Positions 6,408 to 12,996 are shown, counted from the first letter of the stretch. The stretch is DNA of 13,204 bases from CAYLSV01 sp964386435 (GCA_964386435.1 CAYLSV010000096.1:1-13204), one strand, 5' to 3'. Made by a program: numbers and translations. Notes: a model not told the origin generated them from the letters alone.

Positions 6408-7326
6408 GGCCGACTCTACCGAACCCGTTGCCCCCACGCCCGCCGAACCCAAGAAAAAGAAGGGGTTTCCCCTCTTCAAGCTCGCCGTGCTGGTCATCGT
6501 CCTGCTCGTCATCGGCGGGCTGGCGTTCGTCTACCTGAACCTCGACAACATCATCCGCGACCGCATCGAAGTCTCGGCCGAGAGTTCGTTGGATCTGGAG
6601 ACCGATCTCGACAGCGTGACGCTCGGCCTGCTCAGCGGCGACGTCGATCTGAACGAGCTGGCCATCGCTTCGCCCGAGGGGTTCACCGCGCCGCGCATGT
6701 TCAGCGTCGGCGGGCTGAGCGTCGACACGAGCTACGGCGAGCTGCTGGGCGACCCGGTCCGCGTGGCCGACATCAACATCGCCTCGCCCAAGATCGTGCT
6801 CGAGCAGGCCGGCGGGAAGTTCAACATCAAGGTGCTGGGCGACAAGTTCGCCGGCGATTCGGCCCCCGACGAGCCGGCCGACGGCGAGTCGGAGCCGATC
6901 CGGTTGATCATCGACAAGCTGACGGTCACGAACGCCCAGGTCGAGATCATCCCCGGCATCCCCGGCATCGAGCCGTTGAGCCTCACCGTGCCCGACGTGG
7001 TGCTGAACAACATCGGCACCGCCGAGGGCGCCGAAAATGGGGCCGAGGTCGGCCGGGTGGTGATGGAGGTGATGACGGCCATTGGCGTCGCCGTGGCGCA
7101 GAACGAGGACTTGCCGCCGCAGCTGCGGGCGATCCTCTCGGGCGACCTCCAAGCCATGTTCGGCGACATCGAGGGCATGGCCCAGGAGCAGCTCGACAAG
7201 GCACTGGGCAACCTCACTGACAAGCTCCCGCCCGAGGCCGGCGACTTGCTCGAAGGCGAAGTCGGCGACCGGGCAAAGGATGCCCTGGGCAACCTCTTCG
7301 GCGGCAACAAGGACGACGAGGAGTAA
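6406..7326 (+). CDS. AsmA-like membrane-anchored protein
   Basis: The 306-residue protein has a short cytoplasmic Pro/Lys-rich N-terminus (PKKKKG, 15-20), one membrane helix (about 25-44) and an outward-facing region. Residues 50-150 resemble the start of AsmA/DUF748-like proteins: a repeating strand pattern with SVTLGLLSGDVDLNELAIAS (70-89), MFSVGGLSVD (98-107) and VRVADINIASPKIVLEQ (118-134). AsmA-like proteins act at the cell envelope, some in lipid transfer between membranes. Residues 165-203 continue the strand pattern; 235-306 look helical and acidic. It is much shorter than true AsmA, so it may be a minimal domain. The start ATG 6406 is supported by AAGGTG at 6394-6399, 6 nt upstream. 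It is divergent from the TIGR03790 gene and converges with the next gene. The family-level call is by pattern, not identity. Confidence 0.8.
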   Translation: MADSTEPVAPTPAEPKKKKGFPLFKLAVLVIVLLVIGGLAFVYLNLDNIIRDRIEVSAESSLDLETDLDSVTLGLLSGDVDLNELAIASPEGFTAPRMFSVGGLSVDTSYGELLGDPVRVADINIASPKIVLEQAGGKFNIKVLGDKFAGDSAPDEPADGESEPIRLIIDKLTVTNAQVEIIPGIPGIEPLSLTVPDVVLNNIGTAEGAENGAEVGRVVMEVMTAIGVAVAQNEDLPPQLRAILSGDLQAMFGDIEGMAQEQLDKALGNLTDKLPPEAGDLLEGEVGDRAKDALGNLFGGNKDDEE

Positions 7327-7327
7327 G

Positions 7328-8545
7328 TCACCCCGCCTTGGGCCGCTTGTACGGGGCAACCCAGATTTGGCTCGTGCCGCCCTCGCCGCGCTGGCTGGTC
7401 CACAGCAGCCAGCGGCCGTCGGGGCTGAAGACGGGCAACCCGTCGAAGCCCTCGGTGAACGTCAACCGCAACGTGCGGCTGCCGTCGGTGCGGACTTGGA
7501 ACACCTCGTAGTTGCGGTGGCTCACCAGGCTGCTGGCGTAGGCGACGAACGTGCCGGCCGGGTGCCAGTACGGGGCCCAATTGACCGTGCGGGTGGCGTC
7601 GACGCCCTCGGGGTCGAGGCCGGCAATTTCGCCCGGATCGGTTTCGGTGCCGGTGATCTGCATGGCGTTCTCAAGGCCGACGATGTCGCCCGCCTCGTCG
7701 TACACCAGGTCGGCCACCATCACCTGCAAGAGGTCCGTCCCGGCGTAATCGGCTCGCCAGATGAGCTGCCGCCCGCCGTTGCCGACGAACGGGCCGCCGT
7801 CGTAGCCGGGCATGCTCGTCAAGCGCACAACGTTGCTGCCGTCGCTGCGCATGCTGTACAAATCGAGGTACGGCCGCACATCGTCGGCGTCGGTCGGGGC
7901 GGTGCGGGCGCTGGTGAACACAATGTGCCGCCCATCCGGCGTGTAAGCGGCCTCGGCGTCGTAGTGGTCGTTGTCGGTGAGCATCCGCCCGCCGGTGAGA
8001 TCCACGCCCCGCCCCGGCTCGCCCCCGGCGACGGCCCCCTGCCAGTTGTCGTAGGCGAAGATCTCCATGCCCCGCGGGAACGCCCACTGGTAATCCCGCC
8101 CCTCCCGCTGATACCCCGGCTGCGGCCGGTCTTCCGGGTCAAGCTCCCGCTTGGCGGCGGTGCTGCTGAACAACACGGTGCGGCCGTCGGGGCTGAAGAA
8201 GCCGCACGTGTTGCTGCTGCCCGGCGGCGTGATGCGGATCGGGTTCTCCACGCCGACAATCGTGCCGGCGCTCGGCGAGCCGTTCCAGATCAGTTTGGCG
8301 AGGTACATCTGGTAATCCCGCTCACCGGCGGGCGTGGCCTGGAAGATGAGCCACCGCATGTCCTGCGACCAATACGCCTCGCCGGCCTTCTCGAAATCGG
8401 CGGTGAGTTGCACGGGCTTGCCGAAGACGTCGCGCTCGCTCTGCGGGATGCCGTCGCCGGCACAGCCGACGCCGAGCGTGAGGAAGGCGGCGGCGACGAC
8501 AAGATGGCGTGCGGCGTGACCGATTTTCCGACGGGCGATGGGCAT
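7328..8545 (-). CDS. TolB-like beta-propeller protein, probable lipoprotein
   Basis: The 405-residue protein consists mainly of PD40/WD40-like blades as in TolB. Blade motifs include YWSQDMRWLIFQA (58-70), FFSPDGRTVLFSS (116-128), AYTPDGRHIVFTS (200-212), PYWHPAGTFVAYAS (325-338) and VFSPDGRWLLWTS (372-384), with DGSNVVRLT and DGSRTLRLT between blades. The N-terminus has basic residues (ARRK) and a hydrophobic stretch ending in LGVGC, with C28 as the possible lipidated cysteine; the lipobox is weak. It probably sits in the periplasm and binds partner proteins or peptides. I chose ATG 8545 because it gives a normal-length signal peptide; ATG 8563 would add six residues. No Shine-Dalgarno decides it. 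No tol-pal genes are nearby, so it is unlikely to be TolB itself. Its stop is 1 nt from that of the convergent AsmA-like gene. Confidence 0.87.
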   Translation of the reverse strand: MPIARRKIGHAARHLVVAAAFLTLGVGCAGDGIPQSERDVFGKPVQLTADFEKAGEAYWSQDMRWLIFQATPAGERDYQMYLAKLIWNGSPSAGTIVGVENPIRITPPGSSNTCGFFSPDGRTVLFSSTAAKRELDPEDRPQPGYQREGRDYQWAFPRGMEIFAYDNWQGAVAGGEPGRGVDLTGGRMLTDNDHYDAEAAYTPDGRHIVFTSARTAPTDADDVRPYLDLYSMRSDGSNVVRLTSMPGYDGGPFVGNGGRQLIWRADYAGTDLLQVMVADLVYDEAGDIVGLENAMQITGTETDPGEIAGLDPEGVDATRTVNWAPYWHPAGTFVAYASSLVSHRNYEVFQVRTDGSRTLRLTFTEGFDGLPVFSPDGRWLLWTSQRGEGGTSQIWVAPYKRPKAG

Positions 8546-8634
8546 GCGGCCATGGTAGAACATGCGCGGGAGTTAGAACCCGCCTGCGGCGACCGGGCGC
8601 ACGGCGGCCAAGGACGGGATTGGGAAGGGAGACG

Positions 8635-9234
8635 ATGCCGCTGCCCACGCCGCTCTTGCGCCGCCTCGGCGACGCCACCAACTCGCTGCCCCACGCCGCC
8701 GACGACGCCCGGCGGCTGGCCGGCCGCCTTGCGCGCTGGACCGACGAGCTGCACCTGATCGACGACGGCGGCGACCGCGACGCCCTCGAACTCGCCGCGT
8801 GGGCCCTGCACCTGCCCGACGCCCACGTCCCCGGCGGCCGACTGGGCGCGCAAAACCTGCGCACCCGCGCCGCCCGCGCTGCCGAGCGGTTGGTCGAGCT
8901 ACTCGCCGGCCACGCCGACAGCGATCTGCTCGACCGTACCGCCCGCCTGCTCCACGAAACCCCCCAGCGGCCGCCGATTTTGGACGATGCCAAGCTCCTG
9001 TGCGACGCCCTGAACCTCGACGACTTCGGCCTCACCGGCCTGGCCCGCCTCGCCGCCGAAACCCGCGGCACCGAACCCCTCCGCCAGGCTCTCGCCGCCC
9101 GCCAACGCTACCGCTACTGGGAGGCCCGCCTCCGCGACGGGTTCTACTTCGACCACCCCCGCGCCCTCGCCCGCCGCCGCTTGGAAGCGATGGTGCGGGC
9201 CACGAAGACGTTGGAGGCCGAGCAGCGGGAGTGA
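8635..9234 (+). CDS. Degenerate HD-domain-like protein
   Basis: I recognise no named family with certainty. The 199-residue protein is all-helical in appearance and very Arg/Ala/Leu-rich. Its layout parallels small HD phosphohydrolases of the YedJ type: a helix ending in LAAWALHLPD (53-62) where HD proteins have LAALLHD; RTARLLHET (101-109) where a conserved His follows; DDAKLLCDALNLDDFGLTGL (117-136) against the usual DADRLDALGAIG; and a C-terminal helix with RALARRRLEAMVRAT (176-190). H59, H107, D124 and D129/D130 remain, but the classic adjacent His-Asp pair is broken, so catalysis is doubtful. The start ATG 8635 has a good purine tract (AAGGGAGA) just upstream, rare in this window. An amidohydrolase gene follows on the same strand. 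The HD relationship is inference from residue order. Confidence 0.75.
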   Translation: MPLPTPLLRRLGDATNSLPHAADDARRLAGRLARWTDELHLIDDGGDRDALELAAWALHLPDAHVPGGRLGAQNLRTRAARAAERLVELLAGHADSDLLDRTARLLHETPQRPPILDDAKLLCDALNLDDFGLTGLARLAAETRGTEPLRQALAARQRYRYWEARLRDGFYFDHPRALARRRLEAMVRATKTLEAEQRE

Positions 9235-9270
9235 CGCGGGCCAAAATCTTCTGGATTCAACGTGCAAAAC

Positions 9271-9312
9271 CACGGTGCCGCAGGTCAGGGTTCGCACGTA
9301 CCCTGCACCGTG
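9271..9312. repeat. Palindromic element before the amidohydrolase gene
   Basis: The outer pair CACGGTGC (9271-9278) with GCACCGTG (9305-9312) and the inner pair CAGGGT (9286-9291) with ACCCTG (9300-9305) enclose an 8-nt loop, leaving about 7 nt bulged on the left side. The left half holds GTGCCGCAGGTC (9275-9286), identical to 3549-3560 in the palindrome after the M42 gene. It overlaps the preferred GTG start (9310) of the next gene and so could affect its translation. It may be a decayed copy of the same repeat family. Confidence 0.55.
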
Positions 9313-10545
9313 TTGATTCGTGCCGATGTCGTTGCACCCATTGCCGCGCCGGCGATCCGGGACGGCGGGGTGCTCATCGACGGCGGGCGGATCGTGGCCG
9401 TCGGTCGGGCGGCGGAGCTGGTGCGGCGGCCGAACGTGGGGGAGCAGGTGGATGTCGGGCGGTGCGTGCTGACGCCGGGGCTCATCAACGCCCACACGCA
9501 TCTGGAGCTTTCGGACCACGCGGTGCCAAGCGAGCGGCCGGCGTCGTTCAGCGATTGGATTTACCAGATGGCGCGGGGCCGGGCGACACGGCCGCCGCCG
9601 GAGGAGCGGGTGCCCAAGGCCGTGGCGACGGGCTTGGCAGAGTGCCTGCGATTTGGCGTGACCGGGATTGGCGACATCTCGGCATTTCCGGACCTCTCGC
9701 GGCCAATGCTGGCGAAGTCGCCGCTGCGGGCGGTGAGTTTTGGCGAGGCATTGGGTTTGGCGAAGGCGGAGCCGCGGTTCTGGGCGGGGTTGGCGACGGC
9801 GGCGAAGCGGGAACACGCGACGGACCGGCTGCGCATCGGCCTCTCGCCGCACGCCCCGTACACCGTTACCGCCGACGGCTACCGTGCCGCCGTGGCGACG
9901 CATCGGCCGCTGGCGACGCACCTCGCCGAGTCGCCGGAGGAAGCCGAGTTCATCCGCACCGGCGGCGGGCGGTTCGCCGACGTCTGGCAATGGCTGGGCG
10001 GATGGGAGGACGATGCCGTCGCCCCGTTCTGCGGCTCGCCGGTCGCCTTCGCGGATGCGGTGGGGTTGCTCGACGTGCCGACGGTGCTGGCGCATGTCAA
10101 TTATGTGGACGCCGACGACCTCGGCCGGCTGGCGGCCGGGCGGGCCTCGGTGGTGTGGTGCCCGCGGACCCACGCCCTGTTCGGCCACCCGCCCCACCGC
10201 TGGCGGGAGATGCTCGCCCGCGGCATCACCGTCGCCATCGGCACCGACAGCCGGGCGACCTCGCCGGACCTGAACCTCCTTGCCGAGCTGAGGGCCATCG
10301 GCGGCCCTGCTGAAACCCTGACCCTTTGGCGGACCGTCACGCTCAACGCCGCCCGCGCCCTGGGCTTGGAGGACGCCGGCAGCCTCACCCCCGGCGATCA
10401 TGCCGACGTCGCCGCCTGGCCCCTCACCGGCCATGGCGACCCGCTGCGGCAACTGATCCACGACCTGCGGGAGCCGGCGGCGGTTTGGATCGGCGGCGAC
10501 CCGGTTGAAGGCTCGGCATCACCGAAACCCTCCACCGCCGCGTAG
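9310..10545 (+). CDS. Amidohydrolase family protein (COG0402), possible aminofutalosine deaminase
   Basis: This is a metal-dependent deaminase or hydrolase of the cytosine deaminase/SsnA/MtaD superfamily, probably cytoplasmic. With the start at 9310 it has 411 residues. All metal-site motifs are present: H62 and H64 in LINAHTHLE, H181 in GLSPHAPY, H204 and E207 in ATHLAES, H262 in LAHVNY, and D313 in GTDSRATSPD. N- and C-terminal strands form the usual small beta domain. I prefer GTG 9310 because the protein then begins with MLIRADVV, the standard N-terminus. An upstream in-frame GTG at 9262 would translate through the palindrome into 16 unrelated residues. The SPHAPY and THLAES motifs fit aminofutalosine deaminases of the futalosine menaquinone pathway, but other COG0402 deaminases share them and no mqn gene is nearby. 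Superfamily secure, substrate open. Confidence 0.9.
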   Translation: MLIRADVVAPIAAPAIRDGGVLIDGGRIVAVGRAAELVRRPNVGEQVDVGRCVLTPGLINAHTHLELSDHAVPSERPASFSDWIYQMARGRATRPPPEERVPKAVATGLAECLRFGVTGIGDISAFPDLSRPMLAKSPLRAVSFGEALGLAKAEPRFWAGLATAAKREHATDRLRIGLSPHAPYTVTADGYRAAVATHRPLATHLAESPEEAEFIRTGGGRFADVWQWLGGWEDDAVAPFCGSPVAFADAVGLLDVPTVLAHVNYVDADDLGRLAAGRASVVWCPRTHALFGHPPHRWREMLARGITVAIGTDSRATSPDLNLLAELRAIGGPAETLTLWRTVTLNAARALGLEDAGSLTPGDHADVAAWPLTGHGDPLRQLIHDLREPAAVWIGGDPVEGSASPKPSTAA

Positions 10546-10551
10546 CGGCGG
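10535..10551 (+). terminator. Weak hairpin over the amidohydrolase stop codon
   Basis: CCGCCGC (10535-10541) and GCGGCGG (10545-10551) form a perfect 7-bp stem with loop GTA. The TAG stop (10543-10545) lies in the loop and the first stem base. It sits between convergent genes, which suits a terminator, but no T-run follows, so the role is doubtful. The remaining 50 nt up to hpt show nothing else. Confidence 0.3.
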
Positions 10552-10601
10552 GGCTATGCACGCCGCCCAAGATCGCCTGATGCGAAGTTGCCAACAACCG
10601 C

Positions 10602-11174
10602 TTAATTGCCGGACGCGAAGACGCCTGGCTTGAGGACGCAGATGTTGGGCAGGTTGCGGTATTCGTCGTCGTAGTCGAGGCCGTAGCCGACGACGAAGGC
10701 GTCGGGAATGTCGAAGCCGGCGTAGTCGGCGACGACATCGGCGGCCTCGGGGCGGTCCTGCTTGCGGAGCAGGACGCAGGTGCGGACGTCGGCGGCACCC
10801 AGATCCCGCATCAACCGGCTCGTGGCCCGCAGCGTGTTGCCGCTGTCGAGAATGTCGTCGACGAGAACCACCCGCTTGCCGCTGACCCGCGGCCGCAGCG
10901 GCTCATGGTCGGCGGCGTCGAGGGCGACGCCCTTGGTGGTCGTGGCGGTGCCGGGGTAGCTGCTGACGGTGAGCAAGCCGATCTTCATCGGCATTGGCAT
11001 CTGCCGAACCAAATCGCTGCAGAAAACCATCGCCCCGGTGAGGATCGGCACGATGACCAGCTCCCCCGCCGGCCCCGCATGGTCGGCGGTAATCTGACGG
11101 GCCAGCGCCGCCACCCGCTCGGCAATGGTGTCGGCGTCGAGCAGAACGCGATCGATCCCGTCGTGGCCGTGCAT
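10602..11174 (-). CDS. hpt: Hypoxanthine phosphoribosyltransferase
   Basis: This cytoplasmic purine-salvage enzyme converts hypoxanthine (and usually guanine) plus PRPP into IMP or GMP. Its 190 residues match the family length. The PRPP-binding motif VVLVDDILDSGNTL (102-115) contains the two conserved acidic residues D106 and D107. The flexible catalytic loop appears as SSYPGTATT (71-79), and the purine-binding end as DAFVVGYGLDYDDEYRNLP (158-176), with K138 in LLRKQ preceding it. LTGAMVFCSDL (45-55) is the first PRPP loop. The ATG at 11174 has no Shine-Dalgarno. The heptamer element at 11185-11247 occupies nearly the whole 69-nt gap after nusG. Same-strand placement after nusG is unusual, as rplK is expected there. 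Confidence 0.95.
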   Translation of the reverse strand: MHGHDGIDRVLLDADTIAERVAALARQITADHAGPAGELVIVPILTGAMVFCSDLVRQMPMPMKIGLLTVSSYPGTATTTKGVALDAADHEPLRPRVSGKRVVLVDDILDSGNTLRATSRLMRDLGAADVRTCVLLRKQDRPEAADVVADYAGFDIPDAFVVGYGLDYDDEYRNLPNICVLKPGVFASGN

Positions 11175-11184
11175 GGCCCGGAGC

Positions 11185-11247
11185 GTAGGTGATAGGTGGC
11201 AGGACGCAGGTGGCAGGAAGCAAATCCACCTACCACCTAAACCCTAA
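11185..11247. repeat. Heptamer-built inverted repeat (element 2)
   Basis: The stretch divides into nine 7-nt units in one unbroken register: GTAGGTG, ATAGGTG, GCAGGAC, GCAGGTG, GCAGGAA, GCAAATC, CACCTAC, CACCTAA, ACCCTAA. The last units are reverse complements of the first. TAGGTGATAGGTGG (11186-11199) pairs with 11226-11239 with one mismatch, around a 26-nt loop. It lies between nusG and hpt, and its last unit covers the nusG stop codon (minus-strand TAG, 11246-11244). It could mark a transcript end or separate the two genes. Confidence 0.75.
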
Positions 11248-12029
11248 ATCTTCTCGATCTGCCAGTACTCCAGCTCCAGCGGCGTGGCGCGGCCGAAGAG
11301 TTGGGCGATGATGCGGACCAGGCCCTTGTCGGGCATGATTTCGTCGACGTCGCCCTCGGTGTTCTCGAACGCGCCGTCGATGACGCGGATGCGGTCGCCC
11401 TTGTTGTACTCGGTTTTGAGGCTGGCCGAGTCCTCGGGCTTTTTCTCGGCGACTTCGAGCATTTTCCGCTCGTCGGGGCCGGACATCGGGTGCGGCTTGC
11501 CGCTGGCCTGGATGAAGTCGCCGACGCCCTCGGTTTCTTTGACGGTGAACCAGATGTCCTGCGGGATCAAGCCGTTGGAGTCGGGGATCAGCTCGATGAA
11601 GACGTAGCCGGGGTAGAGCTTGACCTCCTGCTCCTTGCGGACGCCGCCCTTCATCTTGCGGACCTTCTCGATTGGCACGAGGACTCGGCCGACCTGGTTC
11701 TCCAAGCCCTCGATCTTGACCTTGCGATCGATGCCGAGCTTGACGCGGTCTTCCTTGTTGCTGGCGACGCGCAGGACGTAGAACCGCATGCGCGGGTCGC
11801 GGCGGCCGGTCGTCTCGCCGGGCGTCTGCACCGGCTTGGGCGGCTCGGGCTTGGCCTCTGGCTCGGGCGTCGCAGCCACGGCGGCCGGCTCGGGGTCGGC
11901 GGGCTGGGCCGACTGGAGCCCGGCCGGCGTGTCGAACACCGGCTCGGCGGTGTCGATGGCCACGTCGGAATCCACCGCCACGTCGGTGTCGGCGTCGGTC
12001 GGAGTCATCAGGTCGTCGGCGTCAGACAT
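11244..12029 (-). CDS. nusG: Transcription termination/antitermination protein NusG with acidic N-terminal extension
   Basis: NusG binds RNA polymerase, supports processive elongation and Rho-dependent termination, and couples to the ribosome. The protein has 261 residues. The NGN domain runs from about 81 (MRFYVLRVASNKE) to 195, with KLYPGYVFIEL (137-147) typical. The KOW domain is 207-261, with GDRIRVIDGAFENTEGDVDE (211-230) and LFGRATPLEL (244-253). Residues 1-80 are an extension rich in Asp, Ala, Pro and Glu, probably disordered, which standard NusG lacks. I chose ATG 12029, the first ATG after secE; an in-frame TTG at 12062 would abut secE and add 11 residues. The gap to secE is 37 nt, so the two are probably co-transcribed. 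Confidence 0.95.
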   Translation of the reverse strand: MSDADDLMTPTDADTDVAVDSDVAIDTAEPVFDTPAGLQSAQPADPEPAAVAATPEPEAKPEPPKPVQTPGETTGRRDPRMRFYVLRVASNKEDRVKLGIDRKVKIEGLENQVGRVLVPIEKVRKMKGGVRKEQEVKLYPGYVFIELIPDSNGLIPQDIWFTVKETEGVGDFIQASGKPHPMSGPDERKMLEVAEKKPEDSASLKTEYNKGDRIRVIDGAFENTEGDVDEIMPDKGLVRIIAQLFGRATPLELEYWQIEKI

Positions 12030-12066
12030 GGTGCGGGGGGTGCGGGCGGCGGGCAGAATCAACCGA

Positions 12067-12570
12067 TCAGCCGAGCGGGGTGACCTTCAGGACCTTCATG
12101 AAGTAGAACAGGTAGCCGAAGACGATGTCGTACAGGAACAGCATCGCCGCGGTGAGGAACATGAAAATCACGACAACCTGCGTCGAGCGGACCAACTCGC
12201 GACGGCTGGTCCAGGTGACCTTCTTCATCTCGCCGTCGGTCTCGATCAGGAACTTGGCGTGCTTGGGCCGGTTGATGGCCCACCAGCCGACGATCGAGAG
12301 GACGATCAGTGCCCCCAGCAAGATGCCGTAAAGCAGGGCGTTGTTGGTCCGCAGCTCGCCGAACTTACTCAGCTCCTCGCGGAGGAACCAGAAGACGGTG
12401 AGCAGGATGATGCCCGCCACGCCCAGGCCGGTGCCGAGGCGGGTCCAGTAGCCTTGGGTCGGCTTGTAGACGCGGAACAGGCTGCCTTGTTCTTCGGCAG
12501 CCTTGCCCTTGGGGCCGGGGCCTTTTGGGCCTTTGCCGGGGTTGGCGGGGACGGTGGTTGCAGAAGCCAT
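12067..12570 (-). CDS. secE: Preprotein translocase subunit SecE
   Basis: SecE is an essential subunit of the SecYEG channel that clamps SecY in the inner membrane. The protein has 167 residues, longer than the minimal one-helix form. Three membrane segments are predicted: about 41-63, 79-99 and 129-157. The conserved SecE core is residues 108-157: an amphipathic segment with EMKKVTWTSRREL (114-126) followed by the last helix. The first 30 residues are Gly/Pro/Lys-rich and probably disordered. The ATG at 12570 follows a CCGCCC stretch with no Shine-Dalgarno. tRNA-Trp lies upstream and nusG downstream on the same strand, the classic bacterial order, which confirms the call. Confidence 0.95.
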   Translation of the reverse strand: MASATTVPANPGKGPKGPGPKGKAAEEQGSLFRVYKPTQGYWTRLGTGLGVAGIILLTVFWFLREELSKFGELRTNNALLYGILLGALIVLSIVGWWAINRPKHAKFLIETDGEMKKVTWTSRRELVRSTQVVVIFMFLTAAMLFLYDIVFGYLFYFMKVLKVTPLG

Positions 12571-12602
12571 GGGCGGTGAGGGTCGGCCGGGGCCATACGA
12601 AG

Positions 12603-12623
12603 GCGACCGCCGGCGGCGGTCGC
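12603..12623 (-). terminator. GC hairpin between tRNA-Trp and secE
   Basis: A perfect 9-bp stem (12603-12611 with 12615-12623) has a 3-nt loop. Read on the minus strand it is followed by CTTCG, so the T-run is poor. It lies in the 94-nt gap between tRNA-Trp and secE. It may be a weak terminator or a processing and stability structure for the secE-nusG message. Nothing else stands out in this gap. Confidence 0.35.
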
Positions 12624-12664
12624 GTTGTGCCCGGTGATGGGGACGCCGGGCAGCGTCGCTTGAG

Positions 12665-12737
12665 CACGTCAGGAGGGAGTCGAACCCCCAACCGGCCGCT
12701 TTGGAGACGGCTGCTCTGCCAATTGAGCTACTGACGT
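12665..12737 (-). tRNA. trnW: tRNA-Trp (anticodon CCA)
   Basis: Read on the minus strand, 73 nt fold into a full cloverleaf. The acceptor stem ACGTCAG/CTGACGT has 7 perfect pairs. The D stem is GCTC/GAGC. The anticodon stem GCCGT/GCGGC carries the loop CTCCAAA with anticodon CCA. The T arm has loop TTCGACT in a 5-bp stem with one G-T pair. The discriminator base is G, as in bacterial tRNA-Trp. The CCA tail is not encoded and must be added by the nucleotidyltransferase. Its place between rpmG and secE is the conserved location of trnW in many bacteria. Confidence 0.96.
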
Positions 12738-12773
12738 GTCGTCGGGCCGTCCGAATGGTAGGCCGGCCTCAAG

Positions 12774-12803
12774 GCCCACGTTGCCGTTCCCGGCAACGTG
12801 GGC
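12774..12803 (-). terminator. 13-bp hairpin downstream of rpmG
   Basis: A perfect 13-bp stem (12774-12786 with 12791-12803) closes a 4-nt loop. It begins 20 nt after the rpmG stop codon on the minus strand and precedes tRNA-Trp by 36 nt. No T-run follows (CTTGAGG), so it may be a terminator of weak type, or a processing site that releases rpmG mRNA from the tRNA precursor. Stem strength is seen directly; the role is inferred. Confidence 0.5.
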
Positions 12804-12822
12804 GTGAGCGGTTACCCGAGCC

Positions 12823-12993
12823 TTACTTGCGCTTCACCTTGTGCATGGTGTGCTTGCGCAGGCGGGGGCAGAACTTTTTGATCTCCAGCTTGGTGTGGGC
12901 ATCCTGGCCGACGACACGAATGTTCGTGCGGTAGTTCAGGTCGCCGGTTTCCTTGCACTGGAGCCAGACGTTTTCGCGGGATTCTTTGGCCAT
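12823..12993 (-). CDS. rpmG: 50S ribosomal protein L33
   Basis: This is a small protein of the large ribosomal subunit, 56 residues, the usual length. Recognisable parts are the N-terminus MAKESRENVWLQC, NYRTNIR (20-26), and the signature LEIKKFCPRLRKHTMHK (36-52). The family exists with four zinc-binding cysteines or with none. Here only C13 and C42 remain; the partners are T16 and L45, so zinc binding is unlikely. The start ATG 12993 has an AAGGA Shine-Dalgarno 5 nt upstream, one of few in the window, and this lies within the arm of the heptamer hairpin at 12997-13064. It follows tuf on the same strand, the common order tuf-rpmG-trnW-secE-nusG. A longer overlapping frame on the same strand is not the gene. 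Confidence 0.95.
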   Translation of the reverse strand: MAKESRENVWLQCKETGDLNYRTNIRVVGQDAHTKLEIKKFCPRLRKHTMHKVKRK

Positions 12994-12996
12994 GAT

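Noticed and set aside
6408..6512. Upstream extension of the TIGR03790 frame to 6512
   Set aside because: It would read through the start and lysine-rich head of the AsmA-like gene on the other strand and place 35 unrelated residues before the signal peptide.
8560..8590. GCGGG-TTCTAACT-CCCGC on the minus strand, looking like a tRNA T arm
   Set aside because: The loop is 8 nt rather than 7, and no acceptor, D or anticodon stem can be built around it. It is just a short hairpin in a divergent gap.
8899..10461. A 520-residue open frame antisense to the HD-like and amidohydrolase genes
   Set aside because: Long antisense frames are expected in GC-rich coding DNA. It resembles no family and opposes a gene with a complete metal site.
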